Shown: positions 23,524 through 36,355, numbered from the stretch's first letter. The stretch is 64,000 bases of DNA from Homarus americanus (GCF_018991925.1 NW_024753828.1:6298951-6362950), one strand, 5' to 3'. Numbers and translations: made by a program. Notes: generated by a model not told the origin, from the sequence alone.

Positions 23524-23548
23524 TGTGTGTGTGTGTGTGTGTGTGTGT
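23524..23548. repeat. (GT)n microsatellite
   Basis: About 12 GT units. ATG/ATT-rich sequence follows at 23595-23655. Confidence 0.92.
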
Positions 23549-23811
23549 AGGATAAATAATGAAACTGGATAAGGTAAAGTTAGTCGTTAGGTGATGATGG
23601 TGTTATTAGTAGTGATAGTATTAATGGTGTTGGTAATGATAATGATGATGAGAACGTTAGAGTCACCATCGCCTGGGCAATATCAGATGACATGTCCACC
23701 TGAGCGTGTGTTCGTTAATGGTGGTGAGGTGCGCCAGTAGAGATTGTTACCTAGGTTTTATTGACTCACGTTCAGACTATAGACATTTTATCTTGATAAT
23801 TTAGTAAATTT

Positions 23812-23885
23812 AGGTTAGATTAGATTAGAAGTAAGGTTAGGGTAGGGTTAGGTTAGGTTAGGTTAGGTAGGTTGGGTAAGTAGGT
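23812..23885. repeat. TTAGG-type interstitial array
   Basis: TTAGATTAG then GGTTAGGTTAGGTTAGG. Confidence 0.88.
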
Positions 23886-23946
23886 AGAGGTAGAGTTAAG
23901 ATTTAGTGTATTAACCCTAAGTCTCAAGGCCAGAAGGAACATCCAC

Positions 23947-23955
23947 ACACACCCA

Positions 23956-23999
<44 letters not shown>
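23947..23999. repeat. (CA)n microsatellite
   Basis: About 24 CA units. Confidence 0.95.
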
Positions 24000-24001
<2 letters not shown>

Positions 24002-24215
24002 ACGTGATTTAACAACTGGGGGCAGGAACCTTCAGTTAAATTAATCATGGTTGAGGTCTAGTCGTGGCTTTGTTATCGCCTACATTAATTCTCGAGTAAT
24101 TTATTTTCTACGGAATTTTTGTAGTTAGTTCGTTAGTTAGGCAGTGGTTCCTACAGCACTACATGACGATTCAAAGCTGGGTTTTTAACTGGTCTGTCGA
24201 AGGGTTCATAAGGGA

Positions 24216-24253
24216 GAGGTGTGTGTGTGAGTGAGTGTGTGTGTGTGTATGTG

Positions 24254-24297
<44 letters not shown>

Positions 24298-24367
24298 GTG
24301 TGAGTGTGTGTGTGTGTGTGAGTGTATGTGTGTGTGGGTGTGAGTGTGTGTGTGTGGTGTGTGTGGT

Positions 24368-24406
<39 letters not shown>

Positions 24407-24455
24407 CTGTATGTGGTGTGTGTGACTGTGTGTAGTGTGTGTGTCTGTGTGTCCG
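24216..24455. repeat. Interrupted (GT)n, 240 bp
   Basis: GT blocks separated by GTATG, GTGGTG and GAGTG interruptions. Confidence 0.95.
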
Positions 24456-24555
24456 TCAGTCAGTTGGCTCACACCAGTACCTCACTCACGTCTTCTGTCC
24501 CTTTGTTGACCAACGAAGAAAATGTTCCTTGATTCTCCTCTTACCGCTGGCAGGA

Positions 24556-24918
24556 AGACCTAACCTAACCTAACGTAACTCAACCCACCTTCACCTAACC
24601 TAACCATTAACCTAACCCCACCCTCACCTAACCTAACCATCCCACCCTCACCTGACCTAACTAGACCATTAACCCGCCTCACCTATCCTAACCATTAACC
24701 CAACCTCACCTATCCTAACCATTAACCCCCTAACCTATCCTAACCATTAACCCCACCCTCACCTATCCTAACCATTCCACCCTCACCCCTAACCTACCAT
24801 TAACCCCACCCTCACCTGACTACCATTAACCCACCCCTCACACAGCCTAACCATTAACCCACCCCTCACCTAACCTAACCATTAACCCACCCTCCACCTG
24901 ACTAACTAAACCATTAAC
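24556..24918. repeat. CCTAA-derived minisatellite, about 27 bp
   Basis: About 12 units of CCTAACCATTAACCC plus CACCCTCACCTAA. It appears to have arisen from the telomere-type pentamer. Confidence 0.9.
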
Positions 24919-25280
24919 CATATTCAATTTTAAACTTTATTCTTTAACAAAACCAATATTATCTTGATCCTCTCTTCCCATCAGTATTCCAGTCTATTGC
25001 CCGTAATTCTCACTCCTTCAATCCGCGCTTCTCAAAAACTCACAAAAATACTTGAAAATTGGAGTTTCCTTTTTTTATTTCGATTATTGAGTATTTTCAC
25101 TAAACCAAATCCTCTCTCTATGTTTACTATCCTGCGGCAGTCATCTTACATATAGAGGGATAGGTGTTATGGGATAGAGGGATAGGGAAGGTGTGTATGG
25201 GAATAGAGGTGTATGGGATAGGTATATATGGGACGAAGATATATCAAACAGGATGTAGATTCTGGTTGGTGAATATTACT

Positions 25281-25281
25281 C

Positions 25282-25342
<61 letters not shown>
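25281..25342. repeat. (CA)n microsatellite
   Basis: About 31 uninterrupted CA units. Confidence 0.97.
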
Positions 25343-25343
<1 letters not shown>

Positions 25344-25553
25344 AACTGTTTGCTTAATTAAACTCTGATTTTTTACACTCTACATTGTTTGTGTTTTGTA
25401 ATTGTTTTGTTCCTCATCACCGTCTACTAGGGAACTGTATATGTCTGTCATCAGATTATAATGTCTTTCGTCCACCTTAAAATAGTAATAGTAGATAAAT
25501 AGTAATAACGATGAATAGGAATACATCGAGGTTATATAACGACGTGTACATGT

Positions 25554-25620
<67 letters not shown>
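25554..25620. repeat. (GT)n microsatellite
   Basis: About 32 GT units. Sequence from 25621 to 26028 shows nothing recognised. Confidence 0.97.
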
Positions 25621-25621
<1 letters not shown>

Positions 25622-26028
25622 CTGAAGATACACATAAAAAACCATTCATGTCAATAAATACTGTACAGATGTGTGGTGACTGAGTATGATAGTTTGTTTA
25701 CTTGTACACAGTATTTACATAGCGTCATAAATACGGTTTATGTACGTGGCTTTCATACAGGAAATTCGTACACACTACACGTATATTTTCCCAATGGTAA
25801 ATACCCACCTTTGTAACATATAAAATACTGGCAAACAGGGAATTTATTACCCCAATAACCACTAAGATACAATCACATATCTTAGTATTTAAAGGCGATG
25901 GTATTTTTAACTCACTTGAGATGTTAAACAAAAACACAAAATCTATGATGATAATTCTGAGTATTTTCAACGTCGATTTTATGGTGTTTGGAAGGGTTGA
26001 TATTGAAGATTAGGTCAACAATTCCTAC

Positions 26029-26140
26029 AGGTGTGTGTGTGTGTGTGTGGGAGGGGGAGGTGTGTGTGTAGGTGTGTGTGTGTGTGTGGGAGGAGGGAGG
26101 TGTGTGTGTAGGGTGTGTGTGTGTGTGTGTGTATAGGGGT
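26029..26140. repeat. (GT)n with GGGAGGGGGAGG interruptions
   Basis: Three GT blocks separated by G-rich pieces, a short duplicated module. Confidence 0.9.
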
Positions 26141-26194
26141 GTTTACATGTTCTGGGGGCCAATCACACGCCAGCTAAACCTTATAAAGAATACT

Positions 26195-27832
26195 GTACTG
26201 ATATTTTCATAACCTATAACTGTGTTCCATAATTTATAACTGTGTTCCACAACTTATAACTGTGTTCCATAACTTATAACTGTGTTCTAACTTATAACTG
26301 TGTTCCATAACTTATAACTGTGTTCATAACTTATAACTGTGTTCCATAACTTATAACTGTGTTCTAACTTATGCTGTGTTCCATAACTTATGACTGTGTT
26401 CCATAACTTATGACTGTGTTCCATAACTTATGACTGTGTTCCATAACTTATAACTGTGTTCCATAACTTATGACTCTGTTCCATAACTTACCACTGTGTT
26501 CCATAACTTATGACTGTGTTCCATAACTTATAACTGTGTTCCTATAACAACTGTGTTCCATAACTTATAACTGTGTTCCATAACTTATAACTGTGTTCCA
26601 TAACTTATAACTGTGTTCCACCTATAACTGTGTTCCTACTTATAACTGTGTTCCATAACTTATGACTGTGTTCCATAACTTATAACTGTGTTCCACAACT
26701 TATAACTGTGTTCCATAACTTATAACTTTGTGTTACCTTATAACTGTGTTCCATAACTTATAACTGTGTTCCATAACTTATGACTGTGTTCCATAACTTA
26801 TAACTGTGTTCCATAACTTATAACTGTCTTCCATAACTTATAACTGTGTTCTATAACTTATGACTGTGTTCCATAACTTATAACTGTGTTCCATAACTTA
26901 TAACTGTGTTCCATAACTTATGACTGTCTTCCATAACTTATAACTGTGTTCCATAACTTATAACTGTGTTCCATAACTTATAACTGTGTTCCATAACTTA
27001 TAACTGTGTTCCACCAACATAACTGTGTTCCATAACTTATAACTGTGTTCCATAACTTATGACTGTCTTCCATAACTTATAACTGTGTTCCATAACTTAT
27101 AACTGTGTTCCATAACTTATAACTGTGTTCCATAACTTATGACTGTCTTCCATAACTTATAACTGTGTTCCATAACTTATAACTGTGTTCCATAACTTAT
27201 GACTGTGTTCCATAACTTATAACTGTGTTCTATAACTTATGACTGTGTTCCATAACTTATAACTGTGTTCCATAACTTATAACTGTGTTCCATAACTTAT
27301 AACTGTGTTCCATAACTTATAACTGTGTTCCATAACTTATAACTGTGTTCTATAACTTATAACTGTGTTCCATAACTTATGACTGTGTTCCATAACTTAT
27401 GACTGTGTTCCATAACTTATAACTGTGTTCCATAACTTATGACTGTGTTCCATAACTTATGACTGTGTTCCATAACTTATTATTGTGTTCCATAACTTAT
27501 GACTGTGTTCCATAACTTATAACTGTGTTCCATAACTTATAACTGTGTTCCATAACTTATGACTGTGTTCCATAACTTATGACTGTGTTCCATAACTTAT
27601 AACTGTGTTCCATAACTTATGACTGTGTTCCATAACTTATGACTGTGTTCCATAACTTATTATTGTGTTCCATAACTTATGACTGTGTTCCATAACTTAT
27701 AACTGTGTTCCATAACTTATAACTGTGTTCCATAACTTATGACTGTGTTCCATAACTTATGACTGTGTTCCATAACTTATAACTGTGTTCCATAACTTAT
27801 GACTGTGTTCCATAACTTATGACTGTTCTATA
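26195..27832. repeat. Satellite-like array, 20-bp unit TTCCATAACTTATAACTGTG
   Basis: About 80 monomers. The first 450 bp contain many indels. From about 26650 units are mostly a regular 20 bp. The variable site is TAACTG versus TGACTG, with rare CTTCC and TATTG variants. The last 465 bp show a 180-bp higher-order period. No transcript signals seen. Confidence 0.98.
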
Positions 27833-28665
27833 ATTGATTACTTAACTTCTCCTCTCGCTGCATCGTAAACACAAACACCAATATTTTCACAGAGTTAAGG
27901 TCTCGTAGTTAAGGGAGGGGGGAGGGAGGGTTCATTAACTCACTCCTGCTGTTAACGTTGCAGGCTGTGAATGAATCATCTCTTAAATCACCCCATTTAA
28001 GTCTGTTAATGATTCAACTACCCTAATTGGCTCTCTTACACACGTCTGACCATCACACTGGCAGAGAATTAAGAGTAATATATTGTTTAACTTCCAATAA
28101 TTATGACCAAAAGCCAATGACGGATTTATTGTACAAAGAGGATCCTAACCTAACCTAACGTATCCTAACCTAACCTAACCTAACCTATCCTAACCTAACC
28201 TAACTCAGTGAATTTGAAGCTTAAGTGGAGGTGAAGGTTGAGTTGGAGGTGGTGGAGGAGATGTAGGTGATAGAGGAGATGAAGGACGAGGAGGCAGGTG
28301 ACCTTAGCCTCTGTTTCTTTCCTTCGTTGTAACTTCTTTCACAGATCCCCTCCCCTCCTCCTAATACCAAACGTGTTGAGGCCACTGAATCTGTTTACAC
28401 CAAACTGAATGAATGAAAGAAAATGAATAATGCAAATGAGGAACTGGAGAAACGAACTAATTATAAATTCAACATACACACTGACCTGACCTGACCTGAC
28501 CTAACCTGACCTAACCTAAACTAACCAAACCTAACCTAACCTAAAGTGTTTCATTGGTTATACGGTAGAAAATACGTAATAAAGTTCAATAAACAAGAGA
28601 ATAAGAAGAAAATGTCAATAACTGATCAGACATACGAGGCAGGGTGGATAACAAGAGACAGCTGA
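27833..28665. other. Spacer with two CCTAA arrays
   Basis: CCTAACCTAACC arrays at 28144-28206 and 28484-28545. The rest is AT-rich with no recognised gene. Confidence 0.8.
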
Positions 28666-28667
28666 TG

Positions 28668-28888
28668 GGGTGGGGTTAGGATAGGTTAGGGTAGGATAGG
28701 TTTAAGATAGGTTAGGTTAGGATAGGTCAGGTTAGGATAGGTTAGGTTAGGTTAGGATACGTTAGGTTAGGTTAGGATAGGTAAGGTTAGGATAGGTTAG
28801 GTTAGGATACGTTTGGTTAGGTTAGGATAGGTCAGGTTAGGATAGGTTAGGTTAGGATAGGTTTAAGATAGGATAGGTCAGGTTAAGA
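28668..28888. repeat. GGTTAGGATA array
   Basis: About 220 bp of GGTTA/GGATA pentamers, a two-variant form of TTAGG. Some units read GGTCA or GGTTTA. Confidence 0.92.
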
Positions 28889-29207
28889 TAACATACTGGG
28901 TCTCTACAATACCTGATGGTGAAGTTAATAACACCACACCTTATGTCTGAGGATAACTTCTGCACCAACAACAACAAGAAGAATTTGTTATAGTGAAGAG
29001 CTGTATAGTTTATAGTGATGCAACAGTGCGTACTCAAACCTTCACTGTTATGACGCAAAAAATATAAAATTGAGAAGAGGGAGACGAGAGTAATGTAATG
29101 ACCCATATATATAAATTAGAATAGGGAATTAATAACCTGACTTTAACGAGGTAGATGATTTTAATTTCATCCTATAATTGACTTTTAAATTACGATAAGA
29201 TTAAGGA

Positions 29208-29227
29208 GAGAGAGAGAGAGAGAGAGG
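29208..29227. repeat. (GA)n microsatellite
   Basis: Ten GA units. Confidence 0.85.
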
Positions 29228-29282
29228 CTTAGTAGGCCTATGAGTGTGGATATGGCACTGTTTATAAGCAGGCCTAAGTAAA

Positions 29283-29425
29283 CAGAAAGGGAGAGCGACC
29301 CCCCCCCCCTGGCACTAATGAGAAGTACCTATTTACAGCCGGGTGGACCGAGAGTGTCGTAGAATCGAACCAGTGACCCTTAGGACAAGAGGCGAGCGCA
29401 GTATCCACTCATCTGTCTCATTGGA
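29283..29425 (-). mobile_element. tRNA-derived SINE
   Basis: Reading the minus strand from about 29425: an A-box-like GAGTGGATACTGCGC (29396-29410), a TCCTAAGGGTCA middle and a B box GGTTCGATTCT (29361-29371). A body CCACCCGGCTGTAAATAGGT, a form I recall from animal tRNA-SINEs, follows. No acceptor-stem pairing or functional anticodon arm, so not a tRNA gene. Confidence 0.72.
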
Positions 29426-29719
29426 AAAATATCGAGATTAAGTTAAATGACATGAAGATAATCCTGAGCTGAGACTTGATCGATGATACTCCCTAATGCT
29501 CTCGTCTCAAGGCAGGAAGGGCAATGGGGCGGGCAACAGCCTCTATACTTATGACAAGACTATTAAAAAACCAATGATAGATGGAGTGGAGATAAAAAAA
29601 TAATAACAACGAAGAAGAAAAAAAAAAATCTTGATTTTTAGTCAATTTTTTGGGTGGTGATAATTTTTCAGATGATTTAATTCCAAGAGAAAGTTATAAA
29701 TAGTGATGGAATATTGATG

Positions 29720-29850
29720 TTAGGGGAGTGAGGTAACGTGAAGGTGAGGTAACGTGAAGGTGAGGTAACGTGATGTGAGGTAACGTGAAGGTGAGGTAAC
29801 GTGATGTGAGGTAACGTGAAGGTGAGGTAACGTGATGTGAGGTAACGTCG
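29720..29850. repeat. GAGGTAACGTGAAGGT repeat, 14-16 bp
   Basis: About eight units, some lacking AAGG. A short AAGGGTTCGGTGTT repeat (four units) lies at 29912-29985. Confidence 0.93.
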
Positions 29851-29989
29851 AGAGATAATCCGAAACTCCTAACCCCGTACCCGAATCCCAAACACCGAAC
29901 CAGGAATTACAGAGATTCGGTGTTAAAGGGTTCGGTGTTAAAGGGTTCGGTCTTCACGGGTTCATTGCTCAAGGGTTCGGTGTTGGGGT

Positions 29990-30310
29990 TCAGACGTGAG
30001 CGCTGGGAGGAGGGCGGAAGCAGGTGGAGGCGAGTGACGGAGAGGAATTAAGAAAACTGGCAGGTGTTTTTCCTTTCCTTGTACAATTCTTTACTGCTTC
30101 TGGTTCTTCGTTAGTGAGAGACTGGTGAGAGGATTAGTGGGAGAAAATGTTGGAGAGAGGACGTTAGTACACACCTGCCGTAGTACACACCTGCCGTAGT
30201 ACACACCTGCCATAGTACACACCTGTCGTAGTTTAGATTCCCTAGTTCATGTCACCTGTCGTTCACACCTCTTCAGCGTGTCTCAGCAGCTGTCCCTAAT
30301 ACCCAGAGCT
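29990..30310. other. Spacer with short ACACACCTGCCGTAGT repeat
   Basis: Four copies of TAGTACACACCTGCC at 30168-30230. Nothing else recognised. Confidence 0.8.
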
Positions 30311-30323
30311 GAGAGAGATGTCC

Positions 30324-30390
30324 TAAACCTAACCTAACCTAACCTAACCTAACCTAACCTAACCTAACCTAAACCTAACCTAACCTAACA
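30324..30390. repeat. (CCTAA)n interstitial array
   Basis: About 12 near-perfect pentamers, one of the cleanest telomere-type arrays in the window. Confidence 0.95.
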
Positions 30391-30764
30391 ATAAGACTGT
30401 AGTTCGCGGCTTATACTAACTAGCGTATGGTGTTATTTCTTACCGACTGTATACATGTAGTTTCTAAATAACTGTCAGGGTAATAAGTAGTAATTTAACC
30501 TCCACTACACCAGTACATGTTAAATACCTCGAGTCATGTTAAAATTGATAACTACTACTGAGTATTATAGGATTAAGTTGTACAAGGTAAGACGTCATTC
30601 GTTCTTGACCAGAGTTCGGGACCCAGCACCTGTAGGGAACGTAACGACTCTATGATGCTTCCACAATTTACATGATGGCGCTCGTCTGGGACCATAACGA
30701 CACCATAAGTGATTAATTACTACTCCGGAATATATCTAGCTGTCACGTAATTAAATTTTAATTA

Positions 30765-30895
30765 AAGGAGCATTGTTATGACCTGTATCATAAGGAGCAT
30801 TATTATGACCTGTTATTGAGGAGCATTATTATGACCTGTTACTGGGGAGCATTAGATGACCTGAATTATTGAGGAGCATTATTATGACTTGAATT
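30765..30895. repeat. 30-bp repeat GGAGCATTATTATGACCTG
   Basis: Four to five imperfect copies. The surrounding 30391-30764 and 30896-31082 show no feature. Confidence 0.85.
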
Positions 30896-31082
30896 ATTCC
30901 TGATCCTTGGGGAAGACTTTGATCAAATTAATCACTAATAATGATCTCTTTAATAGTCTGAGTTTATAAGACTTTAGGAAATATTTCAGTCTTGATATAA
31001 CGACTGATTTCAATATTCCCTCAGACTGAAATAATTATATACCGATGCAGATTCCTATATTGTTGTTTTTGTTACAGTAAAT

Positions 31083-32112
31083 GATAAAAGGATTGATCAA
31101 TGATTCCCAGCATGGCTTCACAAGCGGACGTTCTTGTCTAACTAATCTATTAACATTCTTTTCATCAGTTTTCGAATCGGTGGACGAGGGGCACAATTAT
31201 GATGTGGTATATCTCGACTTTAGCAAAGCCTTCGACAGAGTCCCCCACGAAAGACTAATTAGAAAGGTAGAAGCTCATGGCATCAAAGGTAACGTCCTTA
31301 AATGGATTAGGGCGTGGTTACAGGACAGGAAACAGAGAGAAGTATTTTAATTTGCACTAAGTCCTATTGAGCAACGTCACAAGGAGTTCCCCAAGGCTTC
31401 CAAAGTACTTGACCATTATTATATATTATTATACATGAAGTATGATATCGCATAGACAGCAAACAGCATAAATTTGCTGATGACACTAAAAATAGGACGT
31501 GCTATTAAACTGACGAGATTCAAAGCAAAACTACAGGCAAAGGATCTAAAAAATTTTGTCTGAAAAATGGCAGATGAAATTCAACGTCGACAAATGTAAA
31601 GTACTCAGCATAGAGATAAACAGGGAAACCAGATACCAGATGAAATGGAACGATGTAGAGAAAACCGAATTTAGAGAGATTTAGGAGCACGACAAATAGA
31701 ACCTGCCGTAAGCAAACAAATGCTTTTGTCAACAAGGCTAATAAAGCACTTGGGTTCACAGAGTGTTATTTAAGACTAAAGGAGTCATCCCAAAACCGTA
31801 TCTTGCTCTTGTGGAGACCACACCTGGATTACGCAGTTCAGTTCTGGTCACCGTATTACAGAATGGATATAGAATCCTTGGAAAGAATTCAGAGGAGAAT
31901 GACAAGACTAATCCCGGGCATTAGGAACCTTGAGTATAGACAGGTTAAAGCATCTTAATTTGCACTCCCTTGAGAGACGTAGAGCGAGGGGCGACCTGAT
32001 AGAGGTGTATAAGGGGACATTACAAAGGTACTCAAACTATCCAACCAGGAGCGAACTCGTAACAATGGTTTTAAATTAGACAAATTTAGATTTAGGCGTG
32101 AAATAGGTAATA
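31083..32112 (+). mobile_element. CR1-like LINE, truncated at both ends
   Basis: Begins abruptly at LINDSQHGFTSGRSC and ends abruptly in the C-terminal domain at FRFRREIG, where AATAGGTAA passes into a TAA microsatellite. The 5' 240 bp are nearly identical to copy 1. After about 31340 indels destroy the frame (the catalytic FADD region at about 31475 reads as FADD in one frame). The native 3' UTR and octamer end are absent. Confidence 0.87.
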
Positions 32113-32212
32113 GGTAATAATAACAGTAATATAAATAAAAATAATAACAATAATAACTAATAATAATAATAACAATAAAAACAATATTAATAATAACAAT
32201 AATAATAATAAC

Positions 32213-32243
<31 letters not shown>

Positions 32244-32285
32244 GTAACAATAATAACAATAATAACAATAACAATAATAATATTT
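32113..32285. repeat. (TAA)n/(AAC)n microsatellite
   Basis: About 170 bp of TAA with AACAA interruptions, replacing the 3' end of the CR1 copy. A pyrimidine-rich T/C tract continues to about 32575. Confidence 0.95.
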
Positions 32286-32601
32286 CAGTATTGGTCATCA
32301 TTAGTTTCCTTCCTCTACTTCTCCGTCTCCTCTTATTCTCCTTCTCTTTTATTTGTTGTTCCTCTTATCTTTTATTCTCTCATCCGGGTATTTCTTTCTT
32401 CCTCTTCATCCACTATATTGATCTCTCTTTATTGTCTTTTGCTCTTCTCTTCTTCTTTAATTGTATTTTTATTTATTATCTTTAATTCTCTCTTTCTTCT
32501 TTAATAATATTTTCCCACTTCACTTCAATTCTTATTACGTTTTCTTTATTTTTTTATCTATTTTCATAATATTCCAAAGTATCTCGCTACTACAGATGAC
32601 A

Positions 32602-32732
32602 ATGGCAAGGAACACTGAGCCTTATGAACCTCCTGTGTTAAGGGTCAAAAAATTTCTCTGGATATGTTTAGCCACCAGAAGACGATGGCAAGGAACACTG
32701 AACCTTATGAACCTCCTGTGTTAAGGGTCAAA
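32602..32732. repeat. 48-bp direct repeat, 83 bp apart
   Basis: ATGGCAAGGAACACTGA to TTAAGGGTCAAA occurs at 32602-32649 and 32685-32732 with one difference. Confidence 0.93.
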
Positions 32733-32917
32733 GTTCATCTTGAGTGGTGAGGTGTGGTCAGACGCCAGATGCTCGCTGTGTTTATCAATATTTCGATAAA
32801 AATAATATTAATCCTAGTTCTTGGGCAAGTGTGGAGCCTCGTACTTGAGTGATGATTTATGGCGAGTTGAGAAGCTTACCCAGAATAATGGTGCTTTGTG
32901 GCGCAGGGGGGGGGTGC

Positions 32918-32922
<5 letters not shown>

Positions 32923-33009
<87 letters not shown>
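32923..33009. repeat. (GA)n microsatellite
   Basis: About 42 GA units. The flanks at 33010-33230 are A-rich with no gene. CTGT/CTAT repeat at 33232-33295. Confidence 0.97.
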
Positions 33010-33010
<1 letters not shown>

Positions 33011-33475
33011 GAATTCTGGTAATAGTGACACAAATCGCAAAAAAATAAATAAAAAATAATAATTCAAAATAAATCAATAATCTAATATGAATAAAAAAAT
33101 AATAATTACTAAAATTACGAAGAAAATTAAAGGAAAGAAACTACACAAGGAATAAAGTTAAGGTAAATCTATGCTAATGAAAAAAAACTGACAGGTGAAC
33201 ATAGAGACGTCACTTAATGATACCTGTCACAATATCTATCTGTCTATCTGTCTGTCTGTCTGTCTGTAGATCTATCAGTGTCTATCTATCACTTTTTACA
33301 CCATCCTCACCTGGAAATGAGGAACAGGTGATGAACTTAACTTAACCAGAAGTTTTTTTTATATAATTACTAATGATAACTATTAAGGAGAACTATGTAG
33401 AATCTGTCCGCTGAAGATTGTAAGGAGATGGTTTATGTAGTGGCCAGTGTTAGAGTCCTGCCGGTAGTACATCAT

Positions 33476-33615
33476 TTATTGGGAGGGGGGGAGGGGTGAG
33501 AGGGGAGTGCAGGGGGGGGTGCGGGGGGGTGTTGTGTGGTTAGCAGCTTGGGAGGGACTTAGTGTGTACTCTAGTGCTTCTGTGAGTCCTAAGTAAAGGG
33601 AATTGGATATTAGTG

Positions 33616-33665
<50 letters not shown>
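33476..33665. repeat. G-rich tract and (CT)n
   Basis: Poly-G blocks at 33480-33532 and about 21 CT units at 33620-33661. Confidence 0.92.
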
Positions 33666-33763
33666 GTAGTCAATAGTGTTCATCTGACAGCCTGACAGCT
33701 AGCCCGCTCACCACGCTGCCCTTCTCCTACGACGTTCAAATCTAACTAAGTGTACCTATCCTA

Positions 33764-33830
33764 TCATGTATGTATGTATGTATGTATGTATGTATGTATG
33801 TATGTATGTATGTATGTATGTATGTATGCT
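33764..33830. repeat. (TGTA)n microsatellite
   Basis: About 16 ATGT units. The following 33831-34582 holds poly-C at 33969 and otherwise no supported feature. Confidence 0.97.
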
Positions 33831-34582
33831 CATTCCTCCAGTTTGAGTCGTGTTACCCCCTCCCCCTTTCCCTCTCTTCAGTTTTGACAATCTTGGGGAA
33901 TCGAATCTAAAATTCCTCCTGGGCGACTTAGAATCGAATCTCCTTGCATAGTCGTCCGCCAAATAGAACCCCCCCCCAACCCCCACCCCCTTCAGTTCCT
34001 TGTCATAATGTCTCTTAGCCAAACTATATGACGCGTTGAGTTCAAGTTAAGATGTGAAGAGGTGTTCTGAGTCAGCTTTTCTTGGTCGTGGGTGTAAGTG
34101 AAGATTTTAACAAGACATTTTATCATTAAATTTTATCAGAGGGATTTTTTTTTCTGGGGACGGAAGAGAAAAAAAAATACCTGTGGATTTTGTATTTACT
34201 TATTTCACGGGAATGTAATTATTTTTGTTTTTTAATCCGTGTAAGTGATCTAGAAATTGACACTTATGAAGGTAATATAACTAATGAATCGAGCCAAGAC
34301 CTGAAGAACCGTGCAGACAAACTCACAAATTTTCCCTCTTAGCTGCCGAGACGTCTTCTAATTTCCCCGATACGACCCAACGCCACCACCAGCAGCGCCA
34401 CCAGCAGGAGAAGTTCACAAGTTAAGAGGAACTTTAGTGGCAAGTCTTGGAATCTGGGAGTGTGTTGTAGTCAGTCTCTCTTGTTTGTTCCTTAAAGCTT
34501 TAGTCTCTCTTGTTTGTTCCTTAAGGCTTTATTCTTTCTTGTAACATTTGTATCATATTTTGTGCTACCACACTACTGATGC

Positions 34583-34641
<59 letters not shown>
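34583..34641. repeat. (TG)n microsatellite
   Basis: About 29 units. Further (TG)n at 34854-34892 and (CT)n at 34966-35004. Confidence 0.97.
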
Positions 34642-34642
<1 letters not shown>

Positions 34643-34853
34643 CTTTATGATTAAACTTTCTAACTTATACGACAAACTTGGGCTAGAAAAATATTTGGAT
34701 AACTTCTTTTTTTTTCATAAGGTGATACCGTGAAGCCTTTCTGTACTGCCTGGGTGGTTGAAGTAGCTAAGGAAAGCCATTCTAGGGCGGACGGGCTTCT
34801 CCTCCACTATTACCAGTCACTTGGACCTAAACTTTCATATATCCTTTTACAAA

Positions 34854-34894
<41 letters not shown>

Positions 34895-34963
34895 CAGGGA
34901 TGATTTCCGTAGCCTATCGCGTTTTGTCAAGATTGCTTCGGCTATCTAGTCTCCTTGGCAATG

Positions 34964-35010
<47 letters not shown>

Positions 35011-35254
35011 TTCTAATATACAATAAACTTTCTGTCCACCAACTTCTAAAACTCCATCATGTCCAAGTAAACAAATTGTCAAGAGTGAGTTGACAGGACA
35101 CCGTGATATTTCCTGTGAATTTATATCCCGCCAGAGAACTGTTGTCATCACGTCGGGAGTGGTGGGTCAGACTCATTACTGGCCTACATAACAGCTCACG
35201 AGGGGATCAAAAGACTTATCCAGTGACCCCCAAATATGTAGATGTCTTGGTGTT

Positions 35255-35412
35255 ACCGCTGGGGTGTTACTGGGGTGTTACTGGGGTGTTACTGAGGTGT
35301 TACTGGGGTGTTACTGAGGTGTTACTGTTGTGGTGTTACTGTTGTGGTATTACTGGGGTGTTACTGCTGAGATGTTATTGCTGTGGTGTTACTGGGATGT
35401 TACTGTTGTGTT
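35255..35412. repeat. 12-bp repeat GTTACTGGGGTG
   Basis: About 13 imperfect units with GAGGTG and TTGTGGTG variants. Confidence 0.93.
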
Positions 35413-35481
35413 TTCTGGTAGATTTTGCATCTCTATGGCCTCAAAAAATACTTGAGTGACAAATAATAACAGTTAATTTAC

Positions 35482-35530
35482 AGGTGATGACAGGTGATGA
35501 CAGGTGATTACAGGTGATGACAGGTGATAC
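35482..35530. repeat. 10-bp repeat CAGGTGATGA
   Basis: Five units. 35531-36355 shows no recognised feature. Confidence 0.9.
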
Positions 35531-36353
35531 ACTTATACACATATATCAGCATCTAAGATAGGAGACATTACCTTCTCCTTGATACAGTCCTAGAAATGAT
35601 ACAACAAGAGCAGCCACTGTCTTAAACCTCCAATGACACGACCATCACTTAAGAAATGTCCATACGTGAAAATACACTCTACTGAAACCATGGACACAGA
35701 ATCTAATGTTGTGAAAATGTGTAAAAATTGTGAAAGTGAGTCCCATATATCACTCAACGGGTCCTTTACACTTTGAACTCATTTCCACCATCTAAGTGAA
35801 GAGAGAGTCAAAGGCAATCCCGGACACAGCACACTAAAGAGTATAAACATTACAACACAGAAGGAGACAGCTGAGTAAACTGGAGGGTGGTAGCTCTTGA
35901 CCTCACTAGCTCCTACGTGGCTGCAGAAGGGGAAGCAGAAGGAAGAGTAACACGTATCTAGTTTCCCTCAGCCTCCACATTAAAAGGGGATAGAAAAGAG
36001 GGTAAAATAACCTTGGTAATCTAATTCATATAAAGTAGTTTAATTTGGCTTCAATCTTATCAAGGAATATAAACACATACTTCCTAACTCTACTATATGT
36101 TCCCTGTTAACACGAAGTACCAGTTTAAACGTATAACCAGTTCAGTTTCATGGAGCCTTTATGTGAAATATATATATTTTTTTTCTGTCCTACACTCGAA
36201 AAGTTTGCCAATTTTCCATGCCAGATTTTTCTCGAGAGTATAACTATTGAACGGGAACAAAGTTGTGGTGCACCAGGTTCCAACACTATCAGGTAACAGA
36301 GCCCCAGGAAAACGAATACGTGCTTTTCCCCCCGTCATGTTTCACTCATTTAA

Positions 36354-36355
<2 letters not shown>

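Noticed and set aside
30168..30230. Short evenly spaced direct repeats resembling a CRISPR array
   Set aside because: Contiguous 15-bp tandem units without unique spacers, in a eukaryotic genome.
33890..33970. Two B-box-like AGATTCGATTC strings on the minus strand, possible SINE
   Set aside because: No A box at a proper distance and no body similarity to the other SINEs.
35103..35459. 118-codon plus-strand frame
   Set aside because: Its second half is the 12-bp GTTACTGGGGTG repeat and the first half has no family motif.
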